Shown here: one piece after another, positions 7,617 to 15,430 of the stretch
How positions within the stretch are numbered: the first letter of the stretch is position 1
How the letters are laid out: each line of letters begins with the position of its first letter
Source: an uncultured Bacteroidales bacterium
Lineage (GTDB): Bacteria; Bacteroidota; Bacteroidia; Bacteroidales; WCHB1-69
DNA: 51,846 nt
Reading direction: 5' to 3'
Assembly: GCA_947169105.1 (NCBI GenBank)
Contig: CAMVOL010000015.1
Coordinates: 1 to 51,846, forward strand
Program-made: the position numbers and the translations under genes
Notes under the pieces: generated by a model
Told to the model about the DNA's origin: nothing
Seen by the model: the letters and a program-made list of their open reading frames with translations, nothing else
The model's database searches: none

Positions 7617-10600
7617 TTAACGTTTGACCACTTTGCCTGTGGTGACAAGTTTGTTGTCGTTATAGATTTGGATAAAATAGATGCCGTCAGGCAGCTCGGA
7701 CAGATGCAGGACTGTCACAGTGTCATGAACGTCTGTAGTAGAGATTAATTGCCCGATGGTGTTGATGAGGCGGATTTCCGTCGCTCGCACGCCGCTGCCG
7801 AGTGCCACGTTCACGTTCGAATTTGTGGGGTTCGGATAGAGGGTGACAGTGGAAAGCCCATTCTCTTCGACACCATCAATCTCTTCTTCTTCAGGAGCGA
7901 CGATGAGGATGGTGAAGCTGAGCTGGCCAGTGGTGTTTCCATCGGTGATGAGGTGGTTGAAGGAGATCGTGGTGTTGTTGGCTGTGTTGGGGTCAATGTC
8001 CACATTGAATTGTGATGTGAGGGTGGCATTGGGTGCCGCCGCTACAAAAGTGACGACGGGTTCGGCGATGGTGGCGTAGGAGGAAGTGGTTGTCAGCGAG
8101 GAGGTGATACTTCCGGCGGCTCCGTCGCCATCGTTTTGGCTGTAAACCGTCACTTTGATGGTCTCGCCCGGATTGATGTCGTTATCGTCGTTTCCGCTGA
8201 TGACGCTGATGGTATAGCTGGCATCGTTGAGGATGGGTGTGCCGACGTAGGATGTCACCGTAAGGCTGAAAGCCAGCGTGCAGGTGTCTTCGATGCTGTA
8301 CATGGTGTGGGTGAGGTTGATGACCGTCCCGTCCGGCGCATTTTCGGCGACCGTGAGGTCAAACTGCGAATTCACGGAGGCGTTGGAAGCGATGACACCG
8401 ATGGTTTGCGTTCCGTTGCCGATGGTGGCGTACGGCGAGCTTGTGGTCAACTCGGATACCGCGCTGTGTGCGGCGGCGCGCCCGTCGTTGCGGGTATTGA
8501 CGTTGATGCGGACAATCTCGCCTGGATTGACAAATTGGTCGTTGTTGCCCGACAAGATGGTCTCGTTGTGGCTGACATCGTTCAGTCTGGGCAGGGCCAA
8601 TTCCACCACATGGAGGGTGAACGAGAGTGTGGTGCTGCCGTGAACGGCGTCCGAAGCAGTGTGCGTGAATACAAGGTCGGCATTGTCGGGCGTATTCTCA
8701 GCGATGTTCACCGTGTAGATGGTTGTGGCAGTGCCATTGGCGGCGATACTGATGGTTTGCGTTCCGTTGCCGATGGTTGCGTACGGCGAGGCCGTCGTAA
8801 GTGCGGATGCCACATTGCTGGCGGCAGCGACACCTGTGTTCCCAGTGGTGACGACAATCTCTACGGTTTCGCCAGGATTGATGTCATTGTCGCCATTGCC
8901 CTGGACGATAGTGGTGCTGTGGGTCATATCCTGTAAAATGGCGGAATGGACAATGAAGCTGAAGTCGTATCTCTGTTGGGTCGGAACGCCGCTTATGAGG
9001 TAGTCGGCGGTGACTGAGCAGTTGGCCACGTGCCCGTCAGCCACGGCCGCAATATGACCGGTGAAGATGCTGGCGAGGTTGAGGGTCTGTCCGCCAGCGA
9101 TGGTAGTCACGGTCTCGGTGGCATCGGAGAGGGTGAGGACGGGGGAGGTGGTGGACATGGTGAGGACGACGTTCCCGATAGCGTCACTGCTGGTGTTCTC
9201 AATAGTGACATCGAAGGCGGGCGTCTCCAGCTCGTAACCGTTGCTGTTGGCGTTCAGGCCGGCATGGGTGATGACAATCCCTTCAGGCATCGGTGCGATT
9301 CCGCCGCCCGCAACTGGCCATGTGATATTGTCTATCTTGGCACAATCAGAACCGTAAGTAGTGTTGCCATATCCAGTATTACTCCTGACGTAAGAGAATT
9401 TGATGGTATGTGTGCCCGCCGTGACGGGGAAGGAATGATACCGCCAGTTGCAGGTGTCGGTATAGTTATTCCAGTTGCCTTGCACACCGTTGCTGACCTC
9501 TAACTGCTGTACGCCGTCAATGTAGAAACGGAAGAAACCGTAGTTGGCTCTTGCCGCAACTTTTGAGAAGAAGCTGATTTCGCCATCGGTACAATCAATG
9601 GTGAGTTCGAGGTTGGATTCGGTGTTTTTGCGTCCGGCATTGCCCGACTTAGCGTAGTAGCTGCCGCCGATGGCTTCGTTAGCATCGTTCACGAGGGTCC
9701 ACGGATAGTCGCTGTTGTTCGCCCATTCATACTGTGTGAAACTGTTGCTTTCCCAATCCTCTGTTGCGGCGGAGCTGCCGACGGTAAGCCAGATGGTGTC
9801 GGTGCGGTCGGCGCGGGCATCTGTCGTGCTGTAGATGTGGTGGAAGTAGGGGATGATGGTTCCGACAGGCACATCGTTTCCAATGGTGATGGTGAATGTG
9901 GAGGCATATTCGCCGCCCGCTTCGAGCGTGCCGACATTAATCGTGCCGTTGGTCACTGCAGCTGGCGTGTAGTAGGTGGAAAGCTGCGAAACCACATCCG
10001 GCGCATCGGCGCGGCCGGTGTTCTGGTCGGTGATGGTAAGCACTACCGTTTCGCCTGGGTCGATGGTGTTGTCGTTGTTCCCGCCATTGATGACGTAGCT
10101 GTCGCTGACTTTGACAAGATTCGGGGACGCCACCTCATAAACATTGACAGTGACGGTATAGGGCTGGCTGGTATGGGTGCCGTCGGAAGCTACATGCTCG
10201 AAAGTGATGGCGGTGCTGTCGGGCGTGTTGGGGGCAATCGCGATATGGTAGGTGGTGCTGGCCGTACTGTTGGGAGCTATATGGGAAATAGTCTCGTTGG
10301 CGTTGCTGATGGTGGCATACGGGGAGGTGGTGCTCAACACGGACGACACATCGGACAGTCCCGCATTGCTGGTATTCTCCGTGGTGATGATGAGGTTGAT
10401 GCTTTCACCCGGATTTATGTCTTGATCCCCATTGCCCGTGGTGATGATGACGTTGTGACTGATGTCATTCAGCACTTCCGGCTCGGGTGCAATCTGACCG
10501 CTATTGGTCGGCCATGTGATATTGTCTATCTTTGCACAATCGGAACCGTAGGTGGTATTGCCATATCCTCCAGTGTTACTCCTGACGTAGGAGAATTTGA

Positions 10601-13600
10601 TGGTATGCGTGCCCGCCGTGACGGGGAAGGAATGATACTGCCAGTTGCAGGTGTCGGTATAGGTCTGGTACCAGCTGCTGCCCGATGCTTGGACACCATT
10701 GCTGACTTCTAACTGCTGTATGCCGTCAATGTAGAAGCGGAAGTAACAGTAGTTCGCTCTTGCCGCCACTTTTGCATAGAAGCTAATATCACCGTCGGTA
10801 CAGTCAATAGAGAGTTCCAAATCGGACTGGGAGTTCCTTATTCCCGCGTTTGTTGACTTGGCGTAGTAGCTACCGCCGATGGCTTCGTTGGCATCGTTCA
10901 CGATGGTCCACGGATACTGGCTGTTGTTTGTCCATTCATACTGGGTGAAGTTGTTGCTCTCCCAGTCTTCCGTCGCCTCGATGCTGCCCACGGTGAGCCA
11001 CACAGTGTCGGTGTGGGTCAAGGCGGCATTGGTGGTGCTGTAAATGTGATGGTAGAAGGGGATTCTCGTGCCGATGGGGACGCTGCTGCCGATGCTCACC
11101 GTGAAGGTGGAGGTGCATTGCGACTGCGGGTTCACGGTGCCGATATTGATTGTGCCGTTGGTGACGGGCGTTAGGTTGTAGTAGGTGGAGAGTTCGGAAA
11201 CTACATTGCTCGCCGTGGCGTGCCCTGTGTTTTCATCGACAATGGTGAGGGTGACGGTTTCGCCCGGGTCAATGGTATTGTCGCTGTTTCCGCCGCTGAT
11301 GGTGTAGCTGTCGCTCACATAGTCGAGGAAGGCATCCACCAGCATCAGGTCGTAAGTGTAAGTAGTGGTTTCCGTCGTGCCGTTGCTCTGGTAGGTGACG
11401 GTAAATACGATGGGCGCGATTTCGCCGTCGGTGATGGCACTGCCCACGTTGAGGGCGAAGGCGGCGTTCAGGGTGCGGCTGGTGCCGCTGTTTACGGTGC
11501 CGACATTTTCGGTTGCATCCGTCAGGGTGATGTGGGATGAAGTGGTGGCGGCATTGATCCGTGTGTTGGTGGCCGCATCGGGATAGCGGTTCTCAATGGC
11601 GACATCCAGAGTGAGATGGGCTCCGGCTGTGGCCTGTACGTTATTGGTGACGTTCACGTCTGTAATCGTGACACGGGCGCCGTCGGCCACCATCACGTTG
11701 AGGGTGGTGAAGGTGGTCTTGTAGTTCTGGGCGGAGGCGGCCAACTCGTAGTTCTCACCGGCGCTCAAGGCAGGGAAGGTGAGGGTGCAATCGCCGTTGG
11801 CATCCGTCAGTGTGGCGGTGATGAGGTTGAGGTTGCTGGTGAGAGCGACGTAGCTGTATGGTGCCCCTGTGGAAACGGAGAGGGTGGTCGTGCCGTCCGC
11901 CACCTCACAGGTGCTGTTGACAGGCGCCACATTGTTCACGCGGATGGTCATGTCCGCAGGCTGCCCGAGCCATGTCATCACCGACGGGTCTCCCATCAGT
12001 TGGTAGATTTCCCAATAGTATTTTACATTGTTGGCAGAGATTCCGTATTTGCTCTGGACGGCCATATTGCCGGCGTAGTTGATCGAACCCTGTGTCACAT
12101 ACCAGTCGGAGAAAGCTTCCCCGTGCGTGTGACACATACGGTCGTAGGCACCGAGGTTGTTGGCATCGTATGTGGTCGTATTGCAGCTGTTGCAGCTGGA
12201 TTGCAGATTGCCGCGCACACCCACAGCCCAATAGTAGTCCTCGTCCCAATAAGTGTAGTCGGTGCCGCCGATGTAGCCGACCGCACCTTTGTTGTTGGCG
12301 CGTAGTATGGCCTCGCCGAAGCATTCGCTCTCCTCGAACTTGTTCGACTGGCAGCAGTTTCCGACCATAAGGCCATATTTCTCTTTGTTGTTCAAGGAAG
12401 AGATCTCGGTGGTCTCAAATTGAGGATCAGCCCAGCCGGCAGAACTACAGTGAGCGGAGTAGTTGGCATAACCGGTACCTTCCGACAGCCTCGTGAGGAT
12501 GGCGCTGGCAGCATTGCTGGCATGCGGGTTGTAAAAGGTGTGGAGGACATCGGTGAAAAAGGAGGCGTAATTGTCCTCGAAGTAGTGCATGGCGGGGTTG
12601 CCGTGGCTGTAGCCGTGGTCGGTGCTGCTGCCACGGTCGTTGCCGGCCACCAGCAAACCGCGGTCAAGGTAGGTCGGATCTGACATGGCGAGTTTTTCAT
12701 AGGTCAGTGTCTTCTGGATTTGCGGGGTGAGCTGCGACACGTTCTGGGCAGAGAAACGGCCTCCGTAGCAGTCGGGGACGATGTCGTTACCCACTTGTGT
12801 GTAGTAGTAGAGATCAGTGATGTGGTTGTTCCCGTATGTATTGTCCTGCACCTGCGAATTGTGGGTGGGGATCTGTGCCTGATCTCCGACCAACAGGATG
12901 TAGGTCGGGGCGGGGTCGGTGGCGGTGGCGTTGGTGAACTTCCCTGCGATGTAGTTTTTGATGGCTGTGTTGGTAGTCCCGATGGTGCCGGTGTAGGCGA
13001 TTTCCACAAGGAACCCCTTGCGGCGTTTCCAATTGACGAAATCATCCAGTTGTCCATTGAATATGTCGTTGGCAATGATCAGCATCTTCACGGGACGGGT
13101 GGAGAGGACGTCGCGGGTGAGCCCTCCCTCCACGCGATTGATCAACCCGGTGGGGCGCGCAAAAGCGGGGCTGGCATACTTCAGCTTCATCTCGCGGGTG
13201 GCCGCCATATCGATATCGTCGTAGGTGATGGTGACGGTGATGTCGTCAAAAACGGTCACGGTGTTGGTGACGGGGTTCACCTGCACGGGGTAGATGGCGA
13301 CGGAGGCCATGTTCACGTCACGGGCGATACCTTTCTGACTGATCGTGGCGAGAGGCATTCCGTAAACTTCGTTGGTGGCGTATGTCGCCTCGTCCTTCAT
13401 AAAGGTCCGGTCGCCAATGTAGGACTTGTGGTACTGCGGCTGGGTCGGCCAGACCGTGTGCCGTATGCCGGCCTCTTCAGCGGTTAGGGTGCGAGTGCGT
13501 CCTGCAGTGGCAGTGACATGGATGTCGCCGCAAAGCGGAATCTCAATCGTTTTGACCACCATCGGCAACTCCGGCTTGCCAATGTTTTCAAAAGTGGAGG

Positions 13601-13787
13601 AATAGCCGTCCATCAGCAGACGGGTGAACTGCCCCTGCTCAACGGTCACATCGCTCGTCGTCAGCTCACCCGTGGTGACAGTGAAAGTGAGTTGGTTATC
13701 CGTATTGCTGACAACACGGTGGTTCTGTGCCGTCATTTGAAAAAATCCAAAAAGCAGGCAAATCAAGGGGAGAAGGATTCTTTTCAT
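7617..13787 (-). CDS. Gingipain-like C25 cysteine peptidase with adhesin modules and T9SS sorting domain
   Basis: 2056 residues. The frame opens at a GTG at 13811, which lies in the promoter; the ATG at 13787 starts a clean signal peptide (MKRILLPLICLLFG ... TAQ). Order: C25 propeptide (~22-190), C25 catalytic domain (~200-620) with His446 in NYSAHCSSAGW and Cys479 in GNCCQSNKF, 33 residues apart as in RgpB; an Ig-like domain; then CARDB-like beta domains with six copies of an Asp/Asn-rich N-P-G-E or D-P-G-E motif, interleaved with two near-identical cleaved-adhesin-like domains (starting EDWESN, ending IDNITWP); finally a type A T9SS domain (TLYPNPTNSNVNV ... GKVVKR). Expected to be exported by T9SS and held on or released from the surface. 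Confidence 0.92.
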   Translation of the reverse strand: MKRILLPLICLLFGFFQMTAQNHRVVSNTDNQLTFTVTTGELTTSDVTVEQGQFTRLLMDGYSSTFENIGKPELPMVVKTIEIPLCGDIHVTATAGRTRTLTAEEAGIRHTVWPTQPQYHKSYIGDRTFMKDEATYATNEVYGMPLATISQKGIARDVNMASVAIYPVQVNPVTNTVTVFDDITVTITYDDIDMAATREMKLKYASPAFARPTGLINRVEGGLTRDVLSTRPVKMLIIANDIFNGQLDDFVNWKRRKGFLVEIAYTGTIGTTNTAIKNYIAGKFTNATATDPAPTYILLVGDQAQIPTHNSQVQDNTYGNNHITDLYYYTQVGNDIVPDCYGGRFSAQNVSQLTPQIQKTLTYEKLAMSDPTYLDRGLLVAGNDRGSSTDHGYSHGNPAMHYFEDNYASFFTDVLHTFYNPHASNAASAILTRLSEGTGYANYSAHCSSAGWADPQFETTEISSLNNKEKYGLMVGNCCQSNKFEESECFGEAILRANNKGAVGYIGGTDYTYWDEDYYWAVGVRGNLQSSCNSCNTTTYDANNLGAYDRMCHTHGEAFSDWYVTQGSINYAGNMAVQSKYGISANNVKYYWEIYQLMGDPSVMTWLGQPADMTIRVNNVAPVNSTCEVADGTTTLSVSTGAPYSYVALTSNLNLITATLTDANGDCTLTFPALSAGENYELAASAQNYKTTFTTLNVMVADGARVTITDVNVTNNVQATAGAHLTLDVAIENRYPDAATNTRINAATTSSHITLTDATENVGTVNSGTSRTLNAAFALNVGSAITDGEIAPIVFTVTYQSNGTTETTTYTYDLMLVDAFLDYVSDSYTISGGNSDNTIDPGETVTLTIVDENTGHATASNVVSELSTYYNLTPVTNGTINIGTVNPQSQCTSTFTVSIGSSVPIGTRIPFYHHIYSTTNAALTHTDTVWLTVGSIEATEDWESNNFTQYEWTNNSQYPWTIVNDANEAIGGSYYAKSTNAGIRNSQSDLELSIDCTDGDISFYAKVAARANYCYFRFYIDGIQQLEVSNGVQASGSSWYQTYTDTCNWQYHSFPVTAGTHTIKFSYVRSNTGGYGNTTYGSDCAKIDNITWPTNSGQIAPEPEVLNDISHNVIITTGNGDQDINPGESINLIITTENTSNAGLSDVSSVLSTTSPYATISNANETISHIAPNSTASTTYHIAIAPNTPDSTAITFEHVASDGTHTSQPYTVTVNVYEVASPNLVKVSDSYVINGGNNDNTIDPGETVVLTITDQNTGRADAPDVVSQLSTYYTPAAVTNGTINVGTLEAGGEYASTFTITIGNDVPVGTIIPYFHHIYSTTDARADRTDTIWLTVGSSAATEDWESNSFTQYEWANNSDYPWTLVNDANEAIGGSYYAKSGNAGRKNTESNLELTIDCTDGEISFFSKVAARANYGFFRFYIDGVQQLEVSNGVQGNWNNYTDTCNWRYHSFPVTAGTHTIKFSYVRSNTGYGNTTYGSDCAKIDNITWPVAGGGIAPMPEGIVITHAGLNANSNGYELETPAFDVTIENTSSDAIGNVVLTMSTTSPVLTLSDATETVTTIAGGQTLNLASIFTGHIAAVADGHVANCSVTADYLISGVPTQQRYDFSFIVHSAILQDMTHSTTIVQGNGDNDINPGETVEIVVTTGNTGVAAASNVASALTTASPYATIGNGTQTISIAANGTATTIYTVNIAENTPDNADLVFTHTASDAVHGSTTLSFTLHVVELALPRLNDVSHNETILSGNNDQFVNPGEIVRINVNTRNDGRAAAHSAVSELTTSSPYATIGNGTQTIGVIASNASVNSQFDLTVAENAPDGTVINLTHTMYSIEDTCTLAFSLTVTSYVGTPILNDASYTISVISGNDDNDINPGETIKVTVYSQNDGDGAAGSITSSLTTTSSYATIAEPVVTFVAAAPNATLTSQFNVDIDPNTANNTTISFNHLITDGNTTGQLSFTILIVAPEEEEIDGVEENGLSTVTLYPNPTNSNVNVALGSGVRATEIRLINTIGQLISTTDVHDTVTVLHLSELPDGIYFIQIYNDNKLVTTGKVVKR
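9300..10994 (-). repeat. Tandem ~1.2-kb module duplication inside the C25 peptidase gene
   Basis: The adhesin-like domain is present twice, about 1194 nt apart (for example the stretches around 9322-9460 and 10516-10655), and the two copies are nearly identical in DNA including third codon positions. The repeat unit includes a preceding CARDB-like domain with the DNTIDPGET motif. This indicates recent duplication or gene conversion. Coordinates bracket the two adhesin copies and are approximate. Confidence 0.75.
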
Positions 13788-13810
13788 ATTTTTGTTGGCT
13801 TGTTGTTTCA

Positions 13811-13841
13811 CAAATTTATATTTTCAATTTTCAATTTTCAA
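13811..13841 (-). promoter_or_regulatory. Promoter of the C25 peptidase-tolC unit
   Basis: The -7 element TAAATTTG lies at 13818-13811. A TTG at 13841-13839, supplied by the third heptamer of the adjacent repeat, lies 20 nt upstream, the expected distance for the -33 element. This is the only promoter in the window without C directly after TTTG. It rules out the GTG at 13811 as start codon. Confidence 0.65.
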
Positions 13842-13883
13842 TTTTCAATTTTCAATTTTCAATTTTCAATTCTCAATTTTCAA
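13821..13883. repeat. Nine-copy heptamer tandem repeat (TTTTCAA)
   Basis: Nine head-to-tail units of TTTTCAA (TTGAAAA on the minus strand); copy eight has one T to C change. It fills nearly all of the gap between the TPR gene stop (13885) and the C25 peptidase promoter, and each unit carries a TTG in the orientation of that promoter. Confidence 0.95.
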
Positions 13884-13884
13884 A

Positions 13885-15294
13885 TCACCCGTATCGTTCA
13901 ATCAGCAGCTGCACCTCTTCGATTTCGGCAAGGGCGGGATGGATGTTGAGGAACTGTTTGTGGTCATCGTAATTGATGAGCAGGGCGGACGAAAGGTAGT
14001 TTCTTCCATCTGTATAATTTCCTGACAAATAATACATTGCTGACAAAAGATAGGGGATGGTGAGGCAGACTTCTTCGTCGTCAAGGTATCCGTTCAGCAG
14101 TTCGATGCCCATCGGAAGGATTTCAGCATTGTTTTCCGCATTGCAGCAGAAGACGGTGAAGAAGAAAAGGAATTCATCCTTGTTTTCAATTTGTTCGATG
14201 GTCAGGTGGAACAGCTCCCGCAATTTTTCGGGCTGGTCCTTTTTGTCGTATAGGTGCAATATCTCGAAAAGGAGTTCGAAGCTGCGGGGTTCGAGGGCGA
14301 CGGTCTGTCGGATGAACTCCTCGGCTTCAGCGTCGCGGCCAGTCTCCTGAAGGATGGTGATGATACCCATCAGCGCGTCGGCCGTGTCGGAGTTGAGAAT
14401 GAGGGCTTGATGGTAGGCATCGAGCGCCTTCTCAAACTCGTTCATTGAATAGTAGCAGTCGCCAATGCCGCTCATGGCGTGGAAATCCTGGTCGTCAATG
14501 CGGAGTGTTTCCTCGTAGTAGTGGAGCGCCTGTGGGTAGTCCTCCATCTCAAAGTAGGCATTCCCGATGTTGAAGAAGGCGGTGGCGGTCTCCTCGTCCA
14601 AGCAGGTCACGTTGAGGTAAGCGTCGATAGCGTTCGGAAATTCCCGTTTCCAGCTGTAGGCGAGGCCGAGGGCGAACCAGCTGGCCTTGCTCAGCGGGTA
14701 CTCGTCCGTCAGTTGCTGGAAGAAGGCGACAGCATCGTCATACTTGCTGTTTTCTTCAAAAATATAGGAAAGAGTAAAAAGTTGTTCCTCAATAAGTTCG
14801 TCGTTTTGCATGGCGTTACGCAGTAGGGTAAGCCCGCGGTCATAAAACCCTTGCCGCACATATTCGCCCGCCAGCATCAGGTTGATTTCCGGTTCGTCGG
14901 GGGCAAGATGATGCGCTTTTTTCAGCAGGGGGAAGGTCTGGTCGTCGGCACCGGTGAGTTTGCTGAGGAACGCCTGCTCCAGATAGATTTCGGCGGCAGG
15001 TGGAAATTCCCGCTCAATGCGGTCAAGCTCTTTGCCCGCCGACTCCAGCTTCAGCTCCATCATCAGCTTGCGCACCTTCAACAGACGGAAAACCAGCGAT
15101 GTGGGGAACAGGCGGAGGGCATAATTCAGTGCCTTCGTGGCCGTCTTGAAATCCATCTGCCCAATCAGAGATTCAATGATGATCTCCATATCCTCGTCCT
15201 CAATATACCGCATTTCACCCGTATGGAGCATCTCGCGGAACCGGTTCACCAACAGGGTTACATCATCATCTGTATATTCCTCGTTCTCTTCCAT
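13885..15294 (-). CDS. Tetratricopeptide repeat protein
   Basis: 469 residues from the ATG at 15294. The longer frame to 15378 reads through a 9-nt tandem repeat and the promoter and is rejected. No signal peptide or membrane segment, so probably cytoplasmic. The body consists of TPR-type helix pairs, clearest around TATAFFNIGNAYFEMEDYPQ, DFHAMSGIGDCYYSMNEFEK and TADALMGIITILQETGRDAE, with a final acidic helix. TPR proteins act as scaffolds; partner unknown. A similar TPR protein is common in Bacteroidales genomes. Transcribed divergently from the RicT-like gene. Confidence 0.8.
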   Translation of the reverse strand: MEENEEYTDDDVTLLVNRFREMLHTGEMRYIEDEDMEIIIESLIGQMDFKTATKALNYALRLFPTSLVFRLLKVRKLMMELKLESAGKELDRIEREFPPAAEIYLEQAFLSKLTGADDQTFPLLKKAHHLAPDEPEINLMLAGEYVRQGFYDRGLTLLRNAMQNDELIEEQLFTLSYIFEENSKYDDAVAFFQQLTDEYPLSKASWFALGLAYSWKREFPNAIDAYLNVTCLDEETATAFFNIGNAYFEMEDYPQALHYYEETLRIDDQDFHAMSGIGDCYYSMNEFEKALDAYHQALILNSDTADALMGIITILQETGRDAEAEEFIRQTVALEPRSFELLFEILHLYDKKDQPEKLRELFHLTIEQIENKDEFLFFFTVFCCNAENNAEILPMGIELLNGYLDDEEVCLTIPYLLSAMYYLSGNYTDGRNYLSSALLINYDDHKQFLNIHPALAEIEEVQLLIERYG

Positions 15295-15317
15295 TTGCCA
15301 TTGTATAAAATAGGGTG

Positions 15318-15325
15318 CAAAATTA
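15318..15325 (-). promoter_or_regulatory. Promoter (-7 element) of the TPR gene
   Basis: TAATTTTG preceded by TG and followed by CACCC, about 24 nt before the ATG at 15294. No convincing -33 TTG was found. Confidence 0.6.
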
Positions 15326-15342
15326 CAAAATTTTACCTGATA

Positions 15343-15375
15343 AACTTGATGAACTTGATGAACTTTATGAACTTG
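15343..15375. repeat. 9-nt tandem repeat (AACTTGATG), three copies plus a partial one
   Basis: Three units of AACTTGATG (the third has two changes, AACTTTATG) followed by AACTTG, between the divergent TPR and RicT-like genes. Related AACTTGATAA/AACTTGATG units recur at 37828-37856. The last TTG (15373-15375) is in position to act as -33 of the RicT promoter. Confidence 0.75.
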
Positions 15376-15398
15376 CAACCTGATAAACTATTTTATTG

Positions 15399-15406
15399 TA
15401 TCTTTG
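15399..15406 (+). promoter_or_regulatory. Promoter (-7 element) of the ricT-gldH unit
   Basis: TATCTTTG preceded by TG and followed by CCGCC; TTG at 15373-15375 is 23 nt upstream. The ATG follows at 15431. Confidence 0.65.
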
Positions 15407-15430
15407 CCGCCTTAATCAGAATTGCTTACA

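Noticed and set aside
7749..13500. Long plus-strand frames opposite the C25 peptidase gene, and similar frames opposite sprA, A2M and prfA
   Set aside because: They mirror the GC-rich third positions of real genes, have Val/Gly/Asp-rich compositions and no promoter or family match.
13821..13883. Possible CRISPR array
   Set aside because: Units are seven bases with no spacers; it is a simple tandem repeat.
15295..15378. N-terminal extension of the TPR protein (His/Val/Gln-rich)
   Set aside because: It is translation of the AACTTGATG tandem repeat and of the promoter; the ATG at 15294 fits better.
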